This document shows, one piece after another, positions 48,649-58,231 of a stretch of 64,000 nucleotides of DNA; within the stretch, counting starts at the first letter, position 1, and every line of letters begins with the position of its first letter. Below the pieces are notes generated by a model that saw only the letters and a program-made list of their open reading frames with translations, did not search any database and was not told the origin of the DNA. The stretch is from Prado023 sp963818445 (GTDB lineage: Bacteria; Actinomycetota; Actinomycetes; S36-B12; CAIYMF01): assembly GCA_963818445.1 (NCBI GenBank), contig CAWFSG010000013.1:1-64000 (forward strand), in the 5' to 3' direction. Position numbers and translations under genes: made by a program.

Positions 48649-50144
48649 ATCGCTCAGCGTTGCCCCCCGTCGTCCCCTTCGCTGCGGGTGCACTCGCGGC
48701 CCTGATCGGGTCGGGGATGGCCAGGTCCCGCGCATCGTCCCGGCCCGGGGTGCAGAGCCCCGAGCGCCCGCAGGGATCGATGGGTGCCCCGCCCGCGGAC
48801 GCTCTGGTGTCGGCGCCGCGCGAGGTCTCGGAACGGCGCAGCCTGGAGAAGCAGCTGCGTCTGCTGGAGCACACCGACAGCCTGACCGGCGCGGCCAATC
48901 GGGTCCGGCTTCGTGACCGGCTCGCCGAGTTGCTCGATGCCGATGAGGCCGCCGGCGCCCTGCTGATCCTCGACCTCGATGACTTCAGGCTGGTCAACGA
49001 GCTGTACGGGCACACCCACGGCGACGTCCTGCTCGTGGAGGCCACCCGCCGGCTGGAGATCGTGGCCCGTCAGTTCGAGGGTTCCTGCCTCTCGCGGCTC
49101 GGCGGCGACGAGTTCGCCCTCGTGTTGCCCGACGTCTCGCTCGCGGAGATGCGCTGGGTGTGTGCCGGCCTGCTCAACCGGCTCCGCCAGCCGGTGTCCC
49201 TCGGGTCCGCCGAGATCGAGGTGGGCACCAGCATCGGCCTGGTCATGCTGGACACCGATCGACGCGATGTCGACGACGCCCTGCGTGACGGGGACCTGGC
49301 GATGTATGCAGCGAAGGCTGCAGGCAAGAACCGCTGGAAGCAGTTCGCTCCCGCCATGCACGAGGACCTCGTCGCGCGCCTCACATTGGAGGGGGAGCTC
49401 GCGATCGCCATCGACGAGGACCAGCTCGATGTGCACTACCAGCCGCTGGTCCGCCTCGACGGCCAGCGGATCGTGGGGGTGGAGGCCCTGGTCCGATGGA
49501 ACCATCCCACACGCGGATACATCCCCCCGGAGGAGTTCCTCGTCGCTGCCGAGCGAGGTCCGTTGATCCATCGGCTGGGAGCCTGGATCCTGCGGGCCGC
49601 GTGCCAGCAGCTGGTGGACTGGTCCCAGGAGCTGGGGCCGGACGTACTGCATGAGGTGGCCGTGAACGTCAGCCCGCGCCAGCTCCTGGACCCGCACTTC
49701 GCGGGGACGGTCGCCGAGGCGCTGGCCGTGACGGGCCTGGACCCCGGACGCCTCGTCCTGGAGATCACCGAGAGCACCGCCATGGCCCCGAACAGCCAGG
49801 AGCAGCTGCTGGCCCTGCGGGCGACGGGCGTCCGACTGGCCATCGACGACTTCGGCACCGGACACTCGTCGCTGTCCCGGCTCGCGGTGCTACCGGTCGA
49901 CACGCTGAAGGTCGACCGATCGTTCGTCCGGGACATTCCCGCCGTCGGGGATGCCCCGCTCGTGCGCGCCATGGTCGCGATGGCGCACAGCCTCGGCCTG
50001 AGCGTCGTGGCCGAGGGCATCGAGACCGAGCGCCAGAGGGACTACCTGACAGCCCTCGGCTGCGAGCACGGCCAGGGCTACCTGTACTCGCGCCCAGTTC
50101 CGGCCGCCGGACTGGCAGCACTGCTGGTTCGCGCAGTCGCGTGA
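48645..50144 (+). CDS. GGDEF-EAL cyclic-di-GMP protein
   Basis: 499 residues, ATG overlapping the receiver stop. An N-terminal hydrophobic helix (PPVVPFAAGALAALIGSGMA) and a linker precede GGDEF (DSLTGAANRVRLRDR, intact RLGGDEFALVLP) and EAL domains (HYQPLVRLDGQRIVGVEALV, EITEST, LAIDDFGTGHSSLSRL, KVDRSF, VVAEGIETERQ). Both signature sites look catalytically complete, so it could make and break c-di-GMP, controlled by the receivers upstream. Unlike the degenerate protein at 40320, nothing is obviously lost. Confidence 0.95.
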   Translation: MNRSALPPVVPFAAGALAALIGSGMARSRASSRPGVQSPERPQGSMGAPPADALVSAPREVSERRSLEKQLRLLEHTDSLTGAANRVRLRDRLAELLDADEAAGALLILDLDDFRLVNELYGHTHGDVLLVEATRRLEIVARQFEGSCLSRLGGDEFALVLPDVSLAEMRWVCAGLLNRLRQPVSLGSAEIEVGTSIGLVMLDTDRRDVDDALRDGDLAMYAAKAAGKNRWKQFAPAMHEDLVARLTLEGELAIAIDEDQLDVHYQPLVRLDGQRIVGVEALVRWNHPTRGYIPPEEFLVAAERGPLIHRLGAWILRAACQQLVDWSQELGPDVLHEVAVNVSPRQLLDPHFAGTVAEALAVTGLDPGRLVLEITESTAMAPNSQEQLLALRATGVRLAIDDFGTGHSSLSRLAVLPVDTLKVDRSFVRDIPAVGDAPLVRAMVAMAHSLGLSVVAEGIETERQRDYLTALGCEHGQGYLYSRPVPAAGLAALLVRAVA

Positions 50145-50677
50145 GTGCGGGAGATCGCGCCGTCACCGCGGTCCTGTGCCTGGCACTGCTCGGGGGGTGT
50201 GCCTCCGGCGGGGGGACCCCTGTCGAGTCGAGCGTCGCGCTGCCCGATGAGGCGGCGGTGCCCAACGCCGGGCCCGGGACCTCGGTTGCCGCCGAGTCCG
50301 GGACCGTCACCCACGTCGTGGACGGTGACACCGTGGACGTCGAGGGCGTCGGGCGGATCCGGGTCATCGGGATCGACACCCCCGAGCGGGGTGCGTGCGG
50401 GTACGACTCCGCGACCCAGGCCATGTCCGTCCTGGTCCTGGGCCGGCAGGTGTCACTCGTGCCCGGCGCGGCCGAGGATGCCGACCGCTACGGGCGGCTC
50501 CTGCGCTACGTGGACATCGGATCCGAGGACGCCGGCCTGTCGCTGATCGAGGACGGCTGGGCGATCGCGCGCTACGACAGTCGCGACGGCTACGGGCGGC
50601 ACCCGCGCGAGGACGCGTACGTGAGTGCGGACCTGGCGTCCGAGGATCTCGGCTGCTACCCCGACGACGAGCCCTGA
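50141..50677 (+). CDS. SNase-like thermonuclease lipoprotein
   Basis: 178 residues from GTG 50141 (GTGA overlap with the GGDEF-EAL gene). A signal peptide (RAVTAVLCLALLGGCASG) with lipobox LGGC anchors it to the outer face. The Staphylococcus nuclease fold follows: VTHVVDGDTVDVEGVGRIRV, GIDTPERGACGYD (catalytic Asp/Glu/Arg region) and RYGRLLRYVDIG. It may degrade extracellular DNA or RNA. Being last in a c-di-GMP signalling operon hints at a link with biofilm matrix, which is inference. Confidence 0.85.
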   Translation: MSAGDRAVTAVLCLALLGGCASGGGTPVESSVALPDEAAVPNAGPGTSVAAESGTVTHVVDGDTVDVEGVGRIRVIGIDTPERGACGYDSATQAMSVLVLGRQVSLVPGAAEDADRYGRLLRYVDIGSEDAGLSLIEDGWAIARYDSRDGYGRHPREDAYVSADLASEDLGCYPDDEP

Positions 50678-50687
50678 TCGCCCACGG

Positions 50688-52943
50688 TCACAGGCTCGGC
50701 GGGACGGCCGCGCCGGGGTCGCCCACGCGACGATCCATCCCGCACGCCGGGGGACAGGCCGACCCACCCTGGGGGCTGGCCTCCGGCCATGGCGGGGGCG
50801 GCTGCTTCACGAGCACCGCGACCAGGACCGAGGGTGAGCCTGCGCCCACGCTGCTCGACGCGCGGACCCTCAGGTACTTCGTCGATCCCTCAGCCAGGCC
50901 CACCCAGATGTGCTGTGTCGCCTCCGGGTCGAGTTCCACCGGGGTGCCGGGCAGGGGTTGGGTGGCATCCGGGTCGTCGAAGACCTCGACCTGGTAGCCC
51001 GTGATCGGCTGACCGCCGTCGTTCTCCGGGGCCTTCCAGGTCAGCGTGACGATGCCGGAGACCAGGCTGACAGCCTCCGGATCCAAGGGTGGGGACGGGG
51101 GACCCACAGGCGTCACCGCGGTCGCGTTCCAGTCGCCCGTCGGGCTCTCCCCGACCCGGTTCACCGCAGCGACCGTGACGAGGTGCTCCGTCCCGTTGGC
51201 AAGGCCTGTGACCACGGTCTCGATCGCGTCCGGGGGGGCATCGATGGTCTGGATGGGGTCCTCACCCGGACTGGTGCGCACTCGGATCCGGTAGGCCGTG
51301 ATCGGGGCGTCCTGCGCGGCCGGGGCCGGTGTCCAGCGCGCAGTCACCTGCCGGTCGCCGGCCACCACGGACTCGAGGAGCGGCTGGGAGGGGACCCCGG
51401 CCGCAGGGGTCGGGGAGTCGTCGAACGCCACGGTTCCCTGCCCGGGGACGCCCACGGTGGCCTTGCCCAGGTCCTGGCCCTCGAGGTTGGACCTCAGGGC
51501 GGCGACGTTCTCGCCGCTCACCTGGTTGGCCGCTGTCGTGCCGTTCTCGCCCCGGCAGGTGCGGAACACCACGGCGGCCGCAGAATCGTCGAACGTGTTG
51601 CCGCTGATCGTCGGGTTCGTGGTGCCGCACGCGCGGATGCCGACGGAGCCCGCGCTGGAGCTGATCGTGTTCCCGGTGAACACCGGGTTGGCCCAGTTCA
51701 TGATGTGGATGGCGTCGTCGGAGTTGCTCGTGATCGTGTTCCCGGTGACGACGATGTCGGTGTGGTACGCCCCGGCGGTGAAGTTGTGCGTGCCGAGAGC
51801 GCGCTCCATCCCGTCGAACCGGTTGGCCGAGATCGTGACCCGCTCGTTGGGGGTGCCGTCCTGGTTGCTCCACACCGACCCGAACCCGTGGGTCCTGGGG
51901 TCGGGGGTGTCGAGGTTGATCGCCTCAGCGGTGTCCCGTGAGCCGCTGGCTGCATCCAGGAACTCGTTGCCGGTGATCGTGCAGTCGGCGCAGGCGTCCA
52001 TCTCGATGAAGTGGTTGTTGTTCATCTGCTGGAACGTGATGCCCGAGATCGTGACGTCCCGGTTGTGCCCCGAGATGATGGCCAGGGAGTCGAAGACGTT
52101 CGCCATGTCGATCACCGAGCGCCCTGCGCCGGCGCCGGCGATCGTGATGCCCGAGGCCCCATCGTGGCCACCGACGGCGCCCTTCTTCTTGCCCCGGGAG
52201 GGTTCGATCAGCATGAACATCGATTTCGACGCCGAGAACTTCTTCGTCCCGGTCCTGCTGCCCTTCACCAGCGTCGTGCCCTCGGACAGCCGGATCGTGG
52301 TGTTGCTGGGGACATAGATGGTCGAGGAGATCACGTAGCGCCCCGGACCCAGGACGAGGGTTCCCCCGCCGTCTGCCTCGAACTTCTTCATGTAGGAGCG
52401 GATGAGGTAGTAGTCCCTCGTGTACTTGTTCACCGACTTGTACCGGGCCAACTTGCCGAGGATCTTCGACGACTTCGACACCCAGTAGGTGGCCCCCGGT
52501 GATGGGACCCGATCCGGTGCCGGGGAGACCTCGACCCATGGGCTCGCGGCCAGCTTCGACGTGGCTCGCGCCCGGACCCGGATGGAGGACGACCCGGGGG
52601 GCAGCGATGCCTGGGCCTGGCCCTCGCGGACCTTCTCCGTGGCCTTCTGCTTCGTGTTGGCGGCATCCCGGAACGTGATCTGGATGGACTTCGCGTTGGA
52701 GGTGGCCACCAGGGTCACGGCACCGGATTCCGCCGCCGCCGACGTCACAGACAGCGTGGCCGTCGGTCGCGTGGTCGATGCTGGAGAACCTGCGGGGGCC
52801 GCCGAACTCGACGCTGTCGCAGTGGCCGGGACCGTGAGGGTGTCGTCCGAGGCGGAACCCGAGGTCGCGGCTGTGGCGGGCAGGCCGGACAGCATGAGCG
52901 CGCCTGTCAGCGCGATCACCGCCGATACCTGCCTCGAGGGCAC
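50688..52943 (-). CDS. Secreted right-handed beta-helix protein with two FN3 domains
   Basis: 751 residues from GTG 52943, preceded by GGGGAGG. A signal (SAVIALTGALMLSGLPATAA) and Thr/Ala linker lead to a beta-sandwich segment, then a parallel beta-helix (about residues 175-470) with repeated turns: ITISGITFQQM-type, DCTITGNEFLDAASGS, ERVTISANRFDGMERAL and DIVVTGNTITSNSDDAIHIM. Two fibronectin type III domains follow (PLLESVVAGDRQVTARW; PPLDPEAVSLVSGIVTLTW). Beta-helix proteins of this sort bind or cut polysaccharides, but no catalytic triad can be assigned. The C-terminal tail is proline-rich with a cysteine pair. Confidence 0.8.
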   Translation of the reverse strand: MPSRQVSAVIALTGALMLSGLPATAATSGSASDDTLTVPATATASSSAAPAGSPASTTRPTATLSVTSAAAESGAVTLVATSNAKSIQITFRDAANTKQKATEKVREGQAQASLPPGSSSIRVRARATSKLAASPWVEVSPAPDRVPSPGATYWVSKSSKILGKLARYKSVNKYTRDYYLIRSYMKKFEADGGGTLVLGPGRYVISSTIYVPSNTTIRLSEGTTLVKGSRTGTKKFSASKSMFMLIEPSRGKKKGAVGGHDGASGITIAGAGAGRSVIDMANVFDSLAIISGHNRDVTISGITFQQMNNNHFIEMDACADCTITGNEFLDAASGSRDTAEAINLDTPDPRTHGFGSVWSNQDGTPNERVTISANRFDGMERALGTHNFTAGAYHTDIVVTGNTITSNSDDAIHIMNWANPVFTGNTISSSAGSVGIRACGTTNPTISGNTFDDSAAAVVFRTCRGENGTTAANQVSGENVAALRSNLEGQDLGKATVGVPGQGTVAFDDSPTPAAGVPSQPLLESVVAGDRQVTARWTPAPAAQDAPITAYRIRVRTSPGEDPIQTIDAPPDAIETVVTGLANGTEHLVTVAAVNRVGESPTGDWNATAVTPVGPPSPPLDPEAVSLVSGIVTLTWKAPENDGGQPITGYQVEVFDDPDATQPLPGTPVELDPEATQHIWVGLAEGSTKYLRVRASSSVGAGSPSVLVAVLVKQPPPPWPEASPQGGSACPPACGMDRRVGDPGAAVPPSL

Positions 52944-53184
52944 CGCTACCTCCCCGTTCGCACGACGGATGGCCGCGTGTGCGGCATCCAGTGCACCCCC
53001 ACTGTACGCCGGGCACTGGGGTTGGGCCATGCCCAGTTCAGGGGGGCGGAGGCGGTCTTGGACGCCCCTCGAGCGGGCCGTGCTGTGGGCTGATGCCCCG
53101 TGGTGTCCCCCCGAATCCGCTTCAGCCGGGCACCTGGTGTGCCACACTCGGCCCGGCGCTAGGTGTACCCGGCGAGGAGGGCAC

Positions 53185-53886
53185 GTGAGGGACCGGATCT
53201 CTGCGCGGGCGGAGGACCGCTATGGGCTGGTGATCGTCCTGGTGGTCCTGTCGTACGTGATCGCCGCCGCGTGGGACAGCGATCTTGGCCGGCTGGTCAT
53301 GCTCCTGGTGCAGCTGGTGACCGTGTGGCTCGTGTTCACCGTCAGTGAGGCGCGGCGCGCCCAACGCATCGCCGGTGGGATGGTCCTGGTCGTCCTGGCA
53401 CTGACCGTGGTGGTGGTCCTGGGTGCTGTGTCGGTCCGGGAGGCCGAGTGGGCCACCGCCCTGGCCGAGGGGCCGCTGCTGCTGATCCTGGTGGCCCTCT
53501 ACGCGCTGACGCCAGTCATGATCGTGGCGCACGTGGTCCGCCGGCCGGGTGTCGACCGCCAGACGCTCTACGGTGGCGTTGCGGCGTACCTGCTCATCGG
53601 CATGACCTATGCGTTCGCCTACGTGGCACTGGGGGAGTACCCGGGCTCGGCCCCGTTCTTCGGCGCCCAGGGTGACGGCACCACTGCGCAGTGCCTGTTC
53701 TTCAGCTTCACGACGCTCACGACCACGGGGTACGGCGACCTGGTGCCGGCAGGCAATCCCGGTCAGACGCTGGCCATCTCCGAAGCCGTCCTCGGGCAGT
53801 TGTTCCTCGTGACGGCGCTGGGCAAGATCGTGTCGAACCTGCGGCCCAGCGCCCGAATCGAGGAGGCCAGGGCCGCTGCGGAGTGA
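53185..53886 (+). CDS. Potassium channel family membrane protein
   Basis: 233 residues from GTG 53185 with GAGGAGG upstream. About six helices, the last two flanking the pore loop SFTTLTTTGYGDLVPAG, whose TGYGD is the selectivity filter of potassium channels. The four N-terminal helices lack an arginine-rich voltage sensor. No RCK or cyclic-nucleotide domain follows, so gating is unknown. It is convergent with tdh. Confidence 0.9.
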   Translation: MRDRISARAEDRYGLVIVLVVLSYVIAAAWDSDLGRLVMLLVQLVTVWLVFTVSEARRAQRIAGGMVLVVLALTVVVVLGAVSVREAEWATALAEGPLLLILVALYALTPVMIVAHVVRRPGVDRQTLYGGVAAYLLIGMTYAFAYVALGEYPGSAPFFGAQGDGTTAQCLFFSFTTLTTTGYGDLVPAGNPGQTLAISEAVLGQLFLVTALGKIVSNLRPSARIEEARAAAE

Positions 53887-53930
53887 GGCTGCTCGGGGCG
53901 CGATGTGCCCCGTCGGCGAGCTGCCCCGCG

Positions 53931-54992
53931 TCAGCTGAGGTCCACCCCCCAGTCGAGGATCACCTTGCCTGAGTTCCCGCCCGCGGTGACCGCGAACGCC
54001 TCGGCGAACTCATCGATGCCGAACCGGTGGGTGATCACCGGGGAGAGGTCCATGCCCGCCTGGAGCAGGGAGGCCATCTTGTACCAGGTCTCGAACATCT
54101 CCCGGCCGTAGATCCCCTTGATCCGCAGGCCCTTGAAGATGACTTGGTCCCAGTCGATCGCCACCTCGTCGGTGAAGATCCCCAGCATCGCGATCCGTCC
54201 CCCGTGGGCCATGGTGTCGAGCATCTGGCGGAACGCCGTGGGGTTGCCGCTCATCTCCAGGCCCACATCGAAGCCCTCGGTCATGCCCTGCTCGGCCATG
54301 ACCTGGCGCAGGTCCTCGTGCGCGACGTCAACCACGCGGGTGGCGCCCATGACCCGGGCGAGCTCCAGCCGGTAGGGGTTGACGTCGGTGACGATCACGT
54401 TGCGGGCCCCGACATGCCCGGCGATCGCCACGGCCATGACGCCGATCGGCCCGGCCCCGGTGATCAGGATGTCCTCGCCGACCATGTCGAAGCTCAGCGC
54501 GGTGTGGGTCGCGTTCCCGTACGGGTCGAAGATCGTGGCGATCTCGTCGGAGACCGCGGCGGGCACGCGGAACAGGTTGCTCGCGGGGAGCGACAGGTAC
54601 TCGGCGAATGATCCCGGCCGGTTCACCCCCACCCCGATCGTCTCCTTGCACAGGTGCCGCTGCCCGGCCCGGCACCGCCGGCAGTGCCCGCAGACGATGT
54701 GCCCCTCCCCGGTGACGCGCTCACCGACCTCGTACCCGGTGACCGCCGTGCCGAGGGCAGCGATCCGCCCGACGTACTCGTGGCCCACGTGCATGCCCAG
54801 CGCGATGTGCTGCTGTGCCCAGTGGTCCCAGTTCCAGATGTGCACGTCCGTGCCGCAGATCGAGGACTTCGTGATCCGGATGAGCACGTCGTTGGGCCCG
54901 ATCTCCGGGACCGGGACCTCCTGCATCCACAGGCCCGCCTCGGGTCGGGCCTTCACGAGCGCACGCATCGTGGCCGGGATCTGCTCGGTCAT
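53931..54992 (-). CDS. tdh: L-threonine 3-dehydrogenase
   Basis: 353 residues. Zinc-dependent MDR: catalytic site ITKSSICGTDVHIWNWD and GMHVGHEYVG, structural zinc cysteines in CGHCRRCRAGQRHLC, and NAD-binding loop ILITGAGPIGVMAVAIAGHV. It oxidises L-threonine to 2-amino-3-ketobutyrate. Its start overlaps the kbl stop by four bases, as in the classic kbl-tdh operon, so the unstable product can pass directly to Kbl. Confidence 0.95.
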   Translation of the reverse strand: MTEQIPATMRALVKARPEAGLWMQEVPVPEIGPNDVLIRITKSSICGTDVHIWNWDHWAQQHIALGMHVGHEYVGRIAALGTAVTGYEVGERVTGEGHIVCGHCRRCRAGQRHLCKETIGVGVNRPGSFAEYLSLPASNLFRVPAAVSDEIATIFDPYGNATHTALSFDMVGEDILITGAGPIGVMAVAIAGHVGARNVIVTDVNPYRLELARVMGATRVVDVAHEDLRQVMAEQGMTEGFDVGLEMSGNPTAFRQMLDTMAHGGRIAMLGIFTDEVAIDWDQVIFKGLRIKGIYGREMFETWYKMASLLQAGMDLSPVITHRFGIDEFAEAFAVTAGGNSGKVILDWGVDLS

Positions 54993-56182
54993 GCGATGAC
55001 CCCCAGGGCGCGCCCGACGCGGGCGAAGGCGGCCATCGCCATGTCGAGGTCCTCGGTGGAGTGGGCGGCGGACATCTGCGTCCGGATCCGGGCCTGGCCG
55101 CGGGGCACCACCGGGAAGGAGAACGCGGTCACGTAGACGCCCTCGTCCAGGAGGCCGGCGGCCAGCTCACCGGCCACCCGGGCGTCGCCGAGCATCACCG
55201 GGATGATCGGGTGCTCGCCGGGGAGCAGGTCGAAGCCGAGGGACTGCATGCCGGCGCGGAAGTGCACGGCGTTGGCCCGCAGCCGCGCGCGCAGGTCCTC
55301 TCCGTCGGCGAGCATGTCCAGCACCCGAAGGCTGGCCGCGACCACTGCGGGGGAGACCGAGTTGGAGAACAGGTAGGGCCGCGAGCGCTGGCGCAGCAGG
55401 TCGATGACCTCCTGGCGCGACGAGACGTAGCCGCCGCTGGCGCCGCCGAGGGCCTTTCCGAGTGTGCCGGTCAGGATGTCGATGCGGTCCATCACGCCGT
55501 GGTGCTCGGGAGTCCCGCGGCCGTGCTCACCGACGAACCCCACGGCGTGGCTGTCGTCGACCATCACCATCGCCGAGTGCGCCTCGGCCAGGTCGCAGAT
55601 CGCAGGCAGGTTGGCGATGTGGCCGTCCATGCTGAACACCCCGTCGGTGACGACCAGGATGAAGCGCGCACCGCCCTCGCGGGCGGCGACCAGCTGGCGT
55701 TCGAGGTCGGCCATGTCGGAGTTGGCGTACCGGAACCGGCGCGCCTTGCACAGCCGGACCCCGTCGATGATCGAGGCGTGGTTCAGGGCGTCGGAGATGA
55801 TGGCGTCCTCCTCGCCGAGGAGCGGCTCGAAGACGCCACCGTTCGCGTCGAAGCAGGACGAGTAGAGCTGTGTGGCCTCGGTGCCGAGGAACCCGCTGAT
55901 CCGGGCTTCGAGCTCGGTGTGGATGTCCTGGGTGCCGCAGATGAAGCGCACGCTGGACAGGCCGAACCCGTGGGTGCGCAGGCCCTCGGCGGCGGCCGCG
56001 ACCACGTCGGGGTGGTCGGACAGGCCCAGGTAGTTGTTGGCGCAGAGGTTGATCACCCTGCGGCCGTCGGCGTCCACCCAAGCACCCTGCGGTGTGGTGA
56101 TCACCCGCTCGCGCTTGTAGAGGCCCTGCTCGGTGATCTCTGCGAGCTGGCCACGGACATGGTCGAGGAAGGTGGTGTCCAC
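54989..56182 (-). CDS. kbl: Glycine C-acetyltransferase (2-amino-3-ketobutyrate CoA ligase)
   Basis: 397 residues of the alpha-oxoamine synthase family. PLP lysine in DILTGTLGKALGGASGG; substrate and CoA-site blocks LCANNYLGLSDHPDV and DDSHAVGFVGEHGRGTPE; SSCFDANGGVF. It converts 2-amino-3-ketobutyrate and CoA to glycine and acetyl-CoA. It is the promoter-proximal gene of the kbl-tdh pair and divergent from a membrane hydrolase. Confidence 0.95.
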   Translation of the reverse strand: MDTTFLDHVRGQLAEITEQGLYKRERVITTPQGAWVDADGRRVINLCANNYLGLSDHPDVVAAAAEGLRTHGFGLSSVRFICGTQDIHTELEARISGFLGTEATQLYSSCFDANGGVFEPLLGEEDAIISDALNHASIIDGVRLCKARRFRYANSDMADLERQLVAAREGGARFILVVTDGVFSMDGHIANLPAICDLAEAHSAMVMVDDSHAVGFVGEHGRGTPEHHGVMDRIDILTGTLGKALGGASGGYVSSRQEVIDLLRQRSRPYLFSNSVSPAVVAASLRVLDMLADGEDLRARLRANAVHFRAGMQSLGFDLLPGEHPIIPVMLGDARVAGELAAGLLDEGVYVTAFSFPVVPRGQARIRTQMSAAHSTEDLDMAMAAFARVGRALGVIA

Positions 56183-56272
56183 GAGGAACCATCCTGCTGC
56201 ATCCAGCGTGTGCGGCGCCGTGTGGCGCGGGTGGCCGGGCGGGGCGTCGGACGGCGGGGCAGAATCGGGCCC

Positions 56273-57742
56273 GTGACGCGACGGTTCGTGGGGTGGTGGG
56301 TTGCGGCCGTGGTGCTCGTCGTGGCCGGCGTCGTGGTCCTGCTCGGGTCGAGCGGGGACGTGGGGCGCAGCAGCACCATGGCCGGGGACACCCCGATCCG
56401 CATCATCGAGCCCGCCGGGGAGGTCCGGTCACCGGCGGTGGTGCTGGCCCACGGGTTCTCCGGCAGCGCGGCGATGATGGATCCGATGGCCAGTGCGCTG
56501 GCCCGGGCGGGGTACGTGGTCGTGATGCCGGACCTCCCCGGACACGGACGCAACGCCGCCCCGCTGGCCGACGGGGTCCTGGACGCCGCCGTCGGTGACG
56601 CGGTGGAGGCTGCTGGCGAGCTGACCGGCCTTCCGGTGGCGGTGGTCGGTCATTCGATGGGCGCGGGCGCTGTGACATCGTGGGCCGTCGAGAACCCGAC
56701 CGAGGCGACCGTGGCGATCAGCCTGCCCAGCGCCGAGGAGCTCCCGGATGATCCGGCCAGCCCCCGCAACCTGCTGATCCTGTGGGGGTCTGCGGAGACG
56801 TCCCGGTTCTCCGACGCCGCGCTGGCGGCGCTACGGGCGGGCTACCCGGATGCGCAGCCGGGGCAGACGTACGGCGATCCCGGGCAGGGCACTGCGCGGC
56901 GGGCGGTCGAGATCGCCGGCGCCGAGCACATCTCGGTGATCTACCGGCAGCAGTCGTTCGAGGAGGTGGCTGCCTGGCTCGGCGGTGGCCAGCCGCGCGG
57001 CGACGCCCGGATCGTCGGCATGCTGCTGATCCTGGTCGGGGGCGTGGTGGCCGCCCGTCCCCTGCTCGCCCTTGCGGGCGCGGGTGTCGAGGCCGGCGCG
57101 GGCGCCGCGGCCCCGGGGCCCGTCAGGTCGGTGCGAATCGGCCGATCCCTGGTGGTCCTCGTCTCAGCGGCCGCCATCGCTGGTCTGGGTGCCGCCGCTG
57201 TGCAGGGGCTGACTGATCGCGTGCCCGTGGCGGTGACCGGCTACCTGCTGGGCTGGTTCGCGGTCGGCGCCCTCGTGCTGGGCCTCGTCGCGGGGCGCCG
57301 GCGCGCGGCTGCGGGCAGCCTGCGGGGTCTGGTCTGGGGTGCGGTGGCGGGTGGGATCCTCGCCCTGGCCATGGCGCTTCCCGCCCGGCTGACCTGGGCC
57401 GGTTACTCACTGGTCGGTGCGCGCCCGTGGATCCTGGTCGTGTTGCTGGTCGTGCTCGGGGCGTGGTTCTGGGCCGAGTCCCGGGTCATCGCCGGGACCC
57501 GGGGGTGGCGCCGCGCGCTCGTGCTCGTCGCGAGCCGGCTCATCGTCGTGGTGGCCCTTCTCGCCGCGGTCGCGCTCCTCGGTGCGCCGAGCTTCCTGAC
57601 CCTGACCGTGCCCCTCGTGGTGCCGATCCTGCTGCTCCTGGCCGTCCTCGGCGGATGGGCCCGGGACCCCGCCGCCGCAGCAGCGTCCCAGGCGGTCCCG
57701 CTGGCCCTGGCGATGGCCACGGTCTTCCCGCTCATCGGCTGA
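56273..57742 (+). CDS. Membrane protein with alpha/beta hydrolase domain
   Basis: 489 residues from GTG 56273. An N-terminal helix (WWVAAVVLVVAGVVVLL) precedes a hydrolase domain (about residues 40-230): VVLAHGFSGSAAMMDPMA (oxyanion), VAVVGHSMGAGAVTSW (nucleophile serine), and GAEHISVIYRQ (histidine). Residues 240-489 form about seven further helices with basic loops. The hydrolase lies outside the cell if the topology is as expected. Substrate unknown; possibly an esterase acting on envelope lipids. The frame is open upstream across kbl on the opposite strand, which is a shadow. Confidence 0.8.
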   Translation: MTRRFVGWWVAAVVLVVAGVVVLLGSSGDVGRSSTMAGDTPIRIIEPAGEVRSPAVVLAHGFSGSAAMMDPMASALARAGYVVVMPDLPGHGRNAAPLADGVLDAAVGDAVEAAGELTGLPVAVVGHSMGAGAVTSWAVENPTEATVAISLPSAEELPDDPASPRNLLILWGSAETSRFSDAALAALRAGYPDAQPGQTYGDPGQGTARRAVEIAGAEHISVIYRQQSFEEVAAWLGGGQPRGDARIVGMLLILVGGVVAARPLLALAGAGVEAGAGAAAPGPVRSVRIGRSLVVLVSAAAIAGLGAAAVQGLTDRVPVAVTGYLLGWFAVGALVLGLVAGRRRAAAGSLRGLVWGAVAGGILALAMALPARLTWAGYSLVGARPWILVVLLVVLGAWFWAESRVIAGTRGWRRALVLVASRLIVVVALLAAVALLGAPSFLTLTVPLVVPILLLLAVLGGWARDPAAAAASQAVPLALAMATVFPLIG

Positions 57743-57887
57743 ATCACCGGCTTTCCGGGCTTTCCGGGCATGCGTTCACGACACGCCCACCACGACGTCT
57801 CGGTCGATGTCGGGGCCCTCGCCTACACTCGAGGCAGTTCGCAGGCAGGTGTTCGCCGGGTTGGTCGGGGGTGTGGAGGCAGTGGTC

Positions 57888-58193
57888 ATGGAGTCTGGTG
57901 TCGACGTTGCAGCGGCCTCGTCGCTGCCCCTCGGCGAGGGTTCCGGGCTCAGCGAGCGTGACCTGCGGATACTGGAGTTCGAGCGCCAGTGGTGGCGCTA
58001 CGCCGGGGCCAAGGAGCAGGCGATCCGCGAGCTCTTCGAGTGCTCGACCACGCGGTACTACCAGATGCTCAACACCCTGATCGACGATCCAGCCGCGCTG
58101 AAGGCTGACCCGATGCTGGTCAAGCGGCTGCGCCGGATGCGCTCGACCCGTCAGCGGGCCCGCTCAGCCCGCCGCCTGGGCATCGAACTCTGA
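57888..58193 (+). CDS. DUF3263-family protein
   Basis: 101 residues from ATG 57888 with GGAGG upstream; ATG 57807 would add 27 residues. The domain spans RDLRILEFERQWWRYAGAKE, RELFECSTTRYYQMLNTL and KADPMLVKRLRRMRSTRQRA and is a small helical protein common near groEL/thrC in actinobacteria. Its fold suggests a helix-turn-helix-like DNA-binding module, but function is not established. Confidence 0.85.
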   Translation: MESGVDVAAASSLPLGEGSGLSERDLRILEFERQWWRYAGAKEQAIRELFECSTTRYYQMLNTLIDDPAALKADPMLVKRLRRMRSTRQRARSARRLGIEL

Positions 58194-58231
58194 CCCAGCC
58201 GGCCGGGGGTAACGGGGTGTGGAGCGGGGAC

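Noticed and set aside
55061..56272. Upstream extension of the hydrolase frame opposite kbl
   Set aside because: It lies entirely opposite kbl, is valine/arginine rich and lacks hydrophobic or domain sequence; the gene start at GTG 56273 is better placed.
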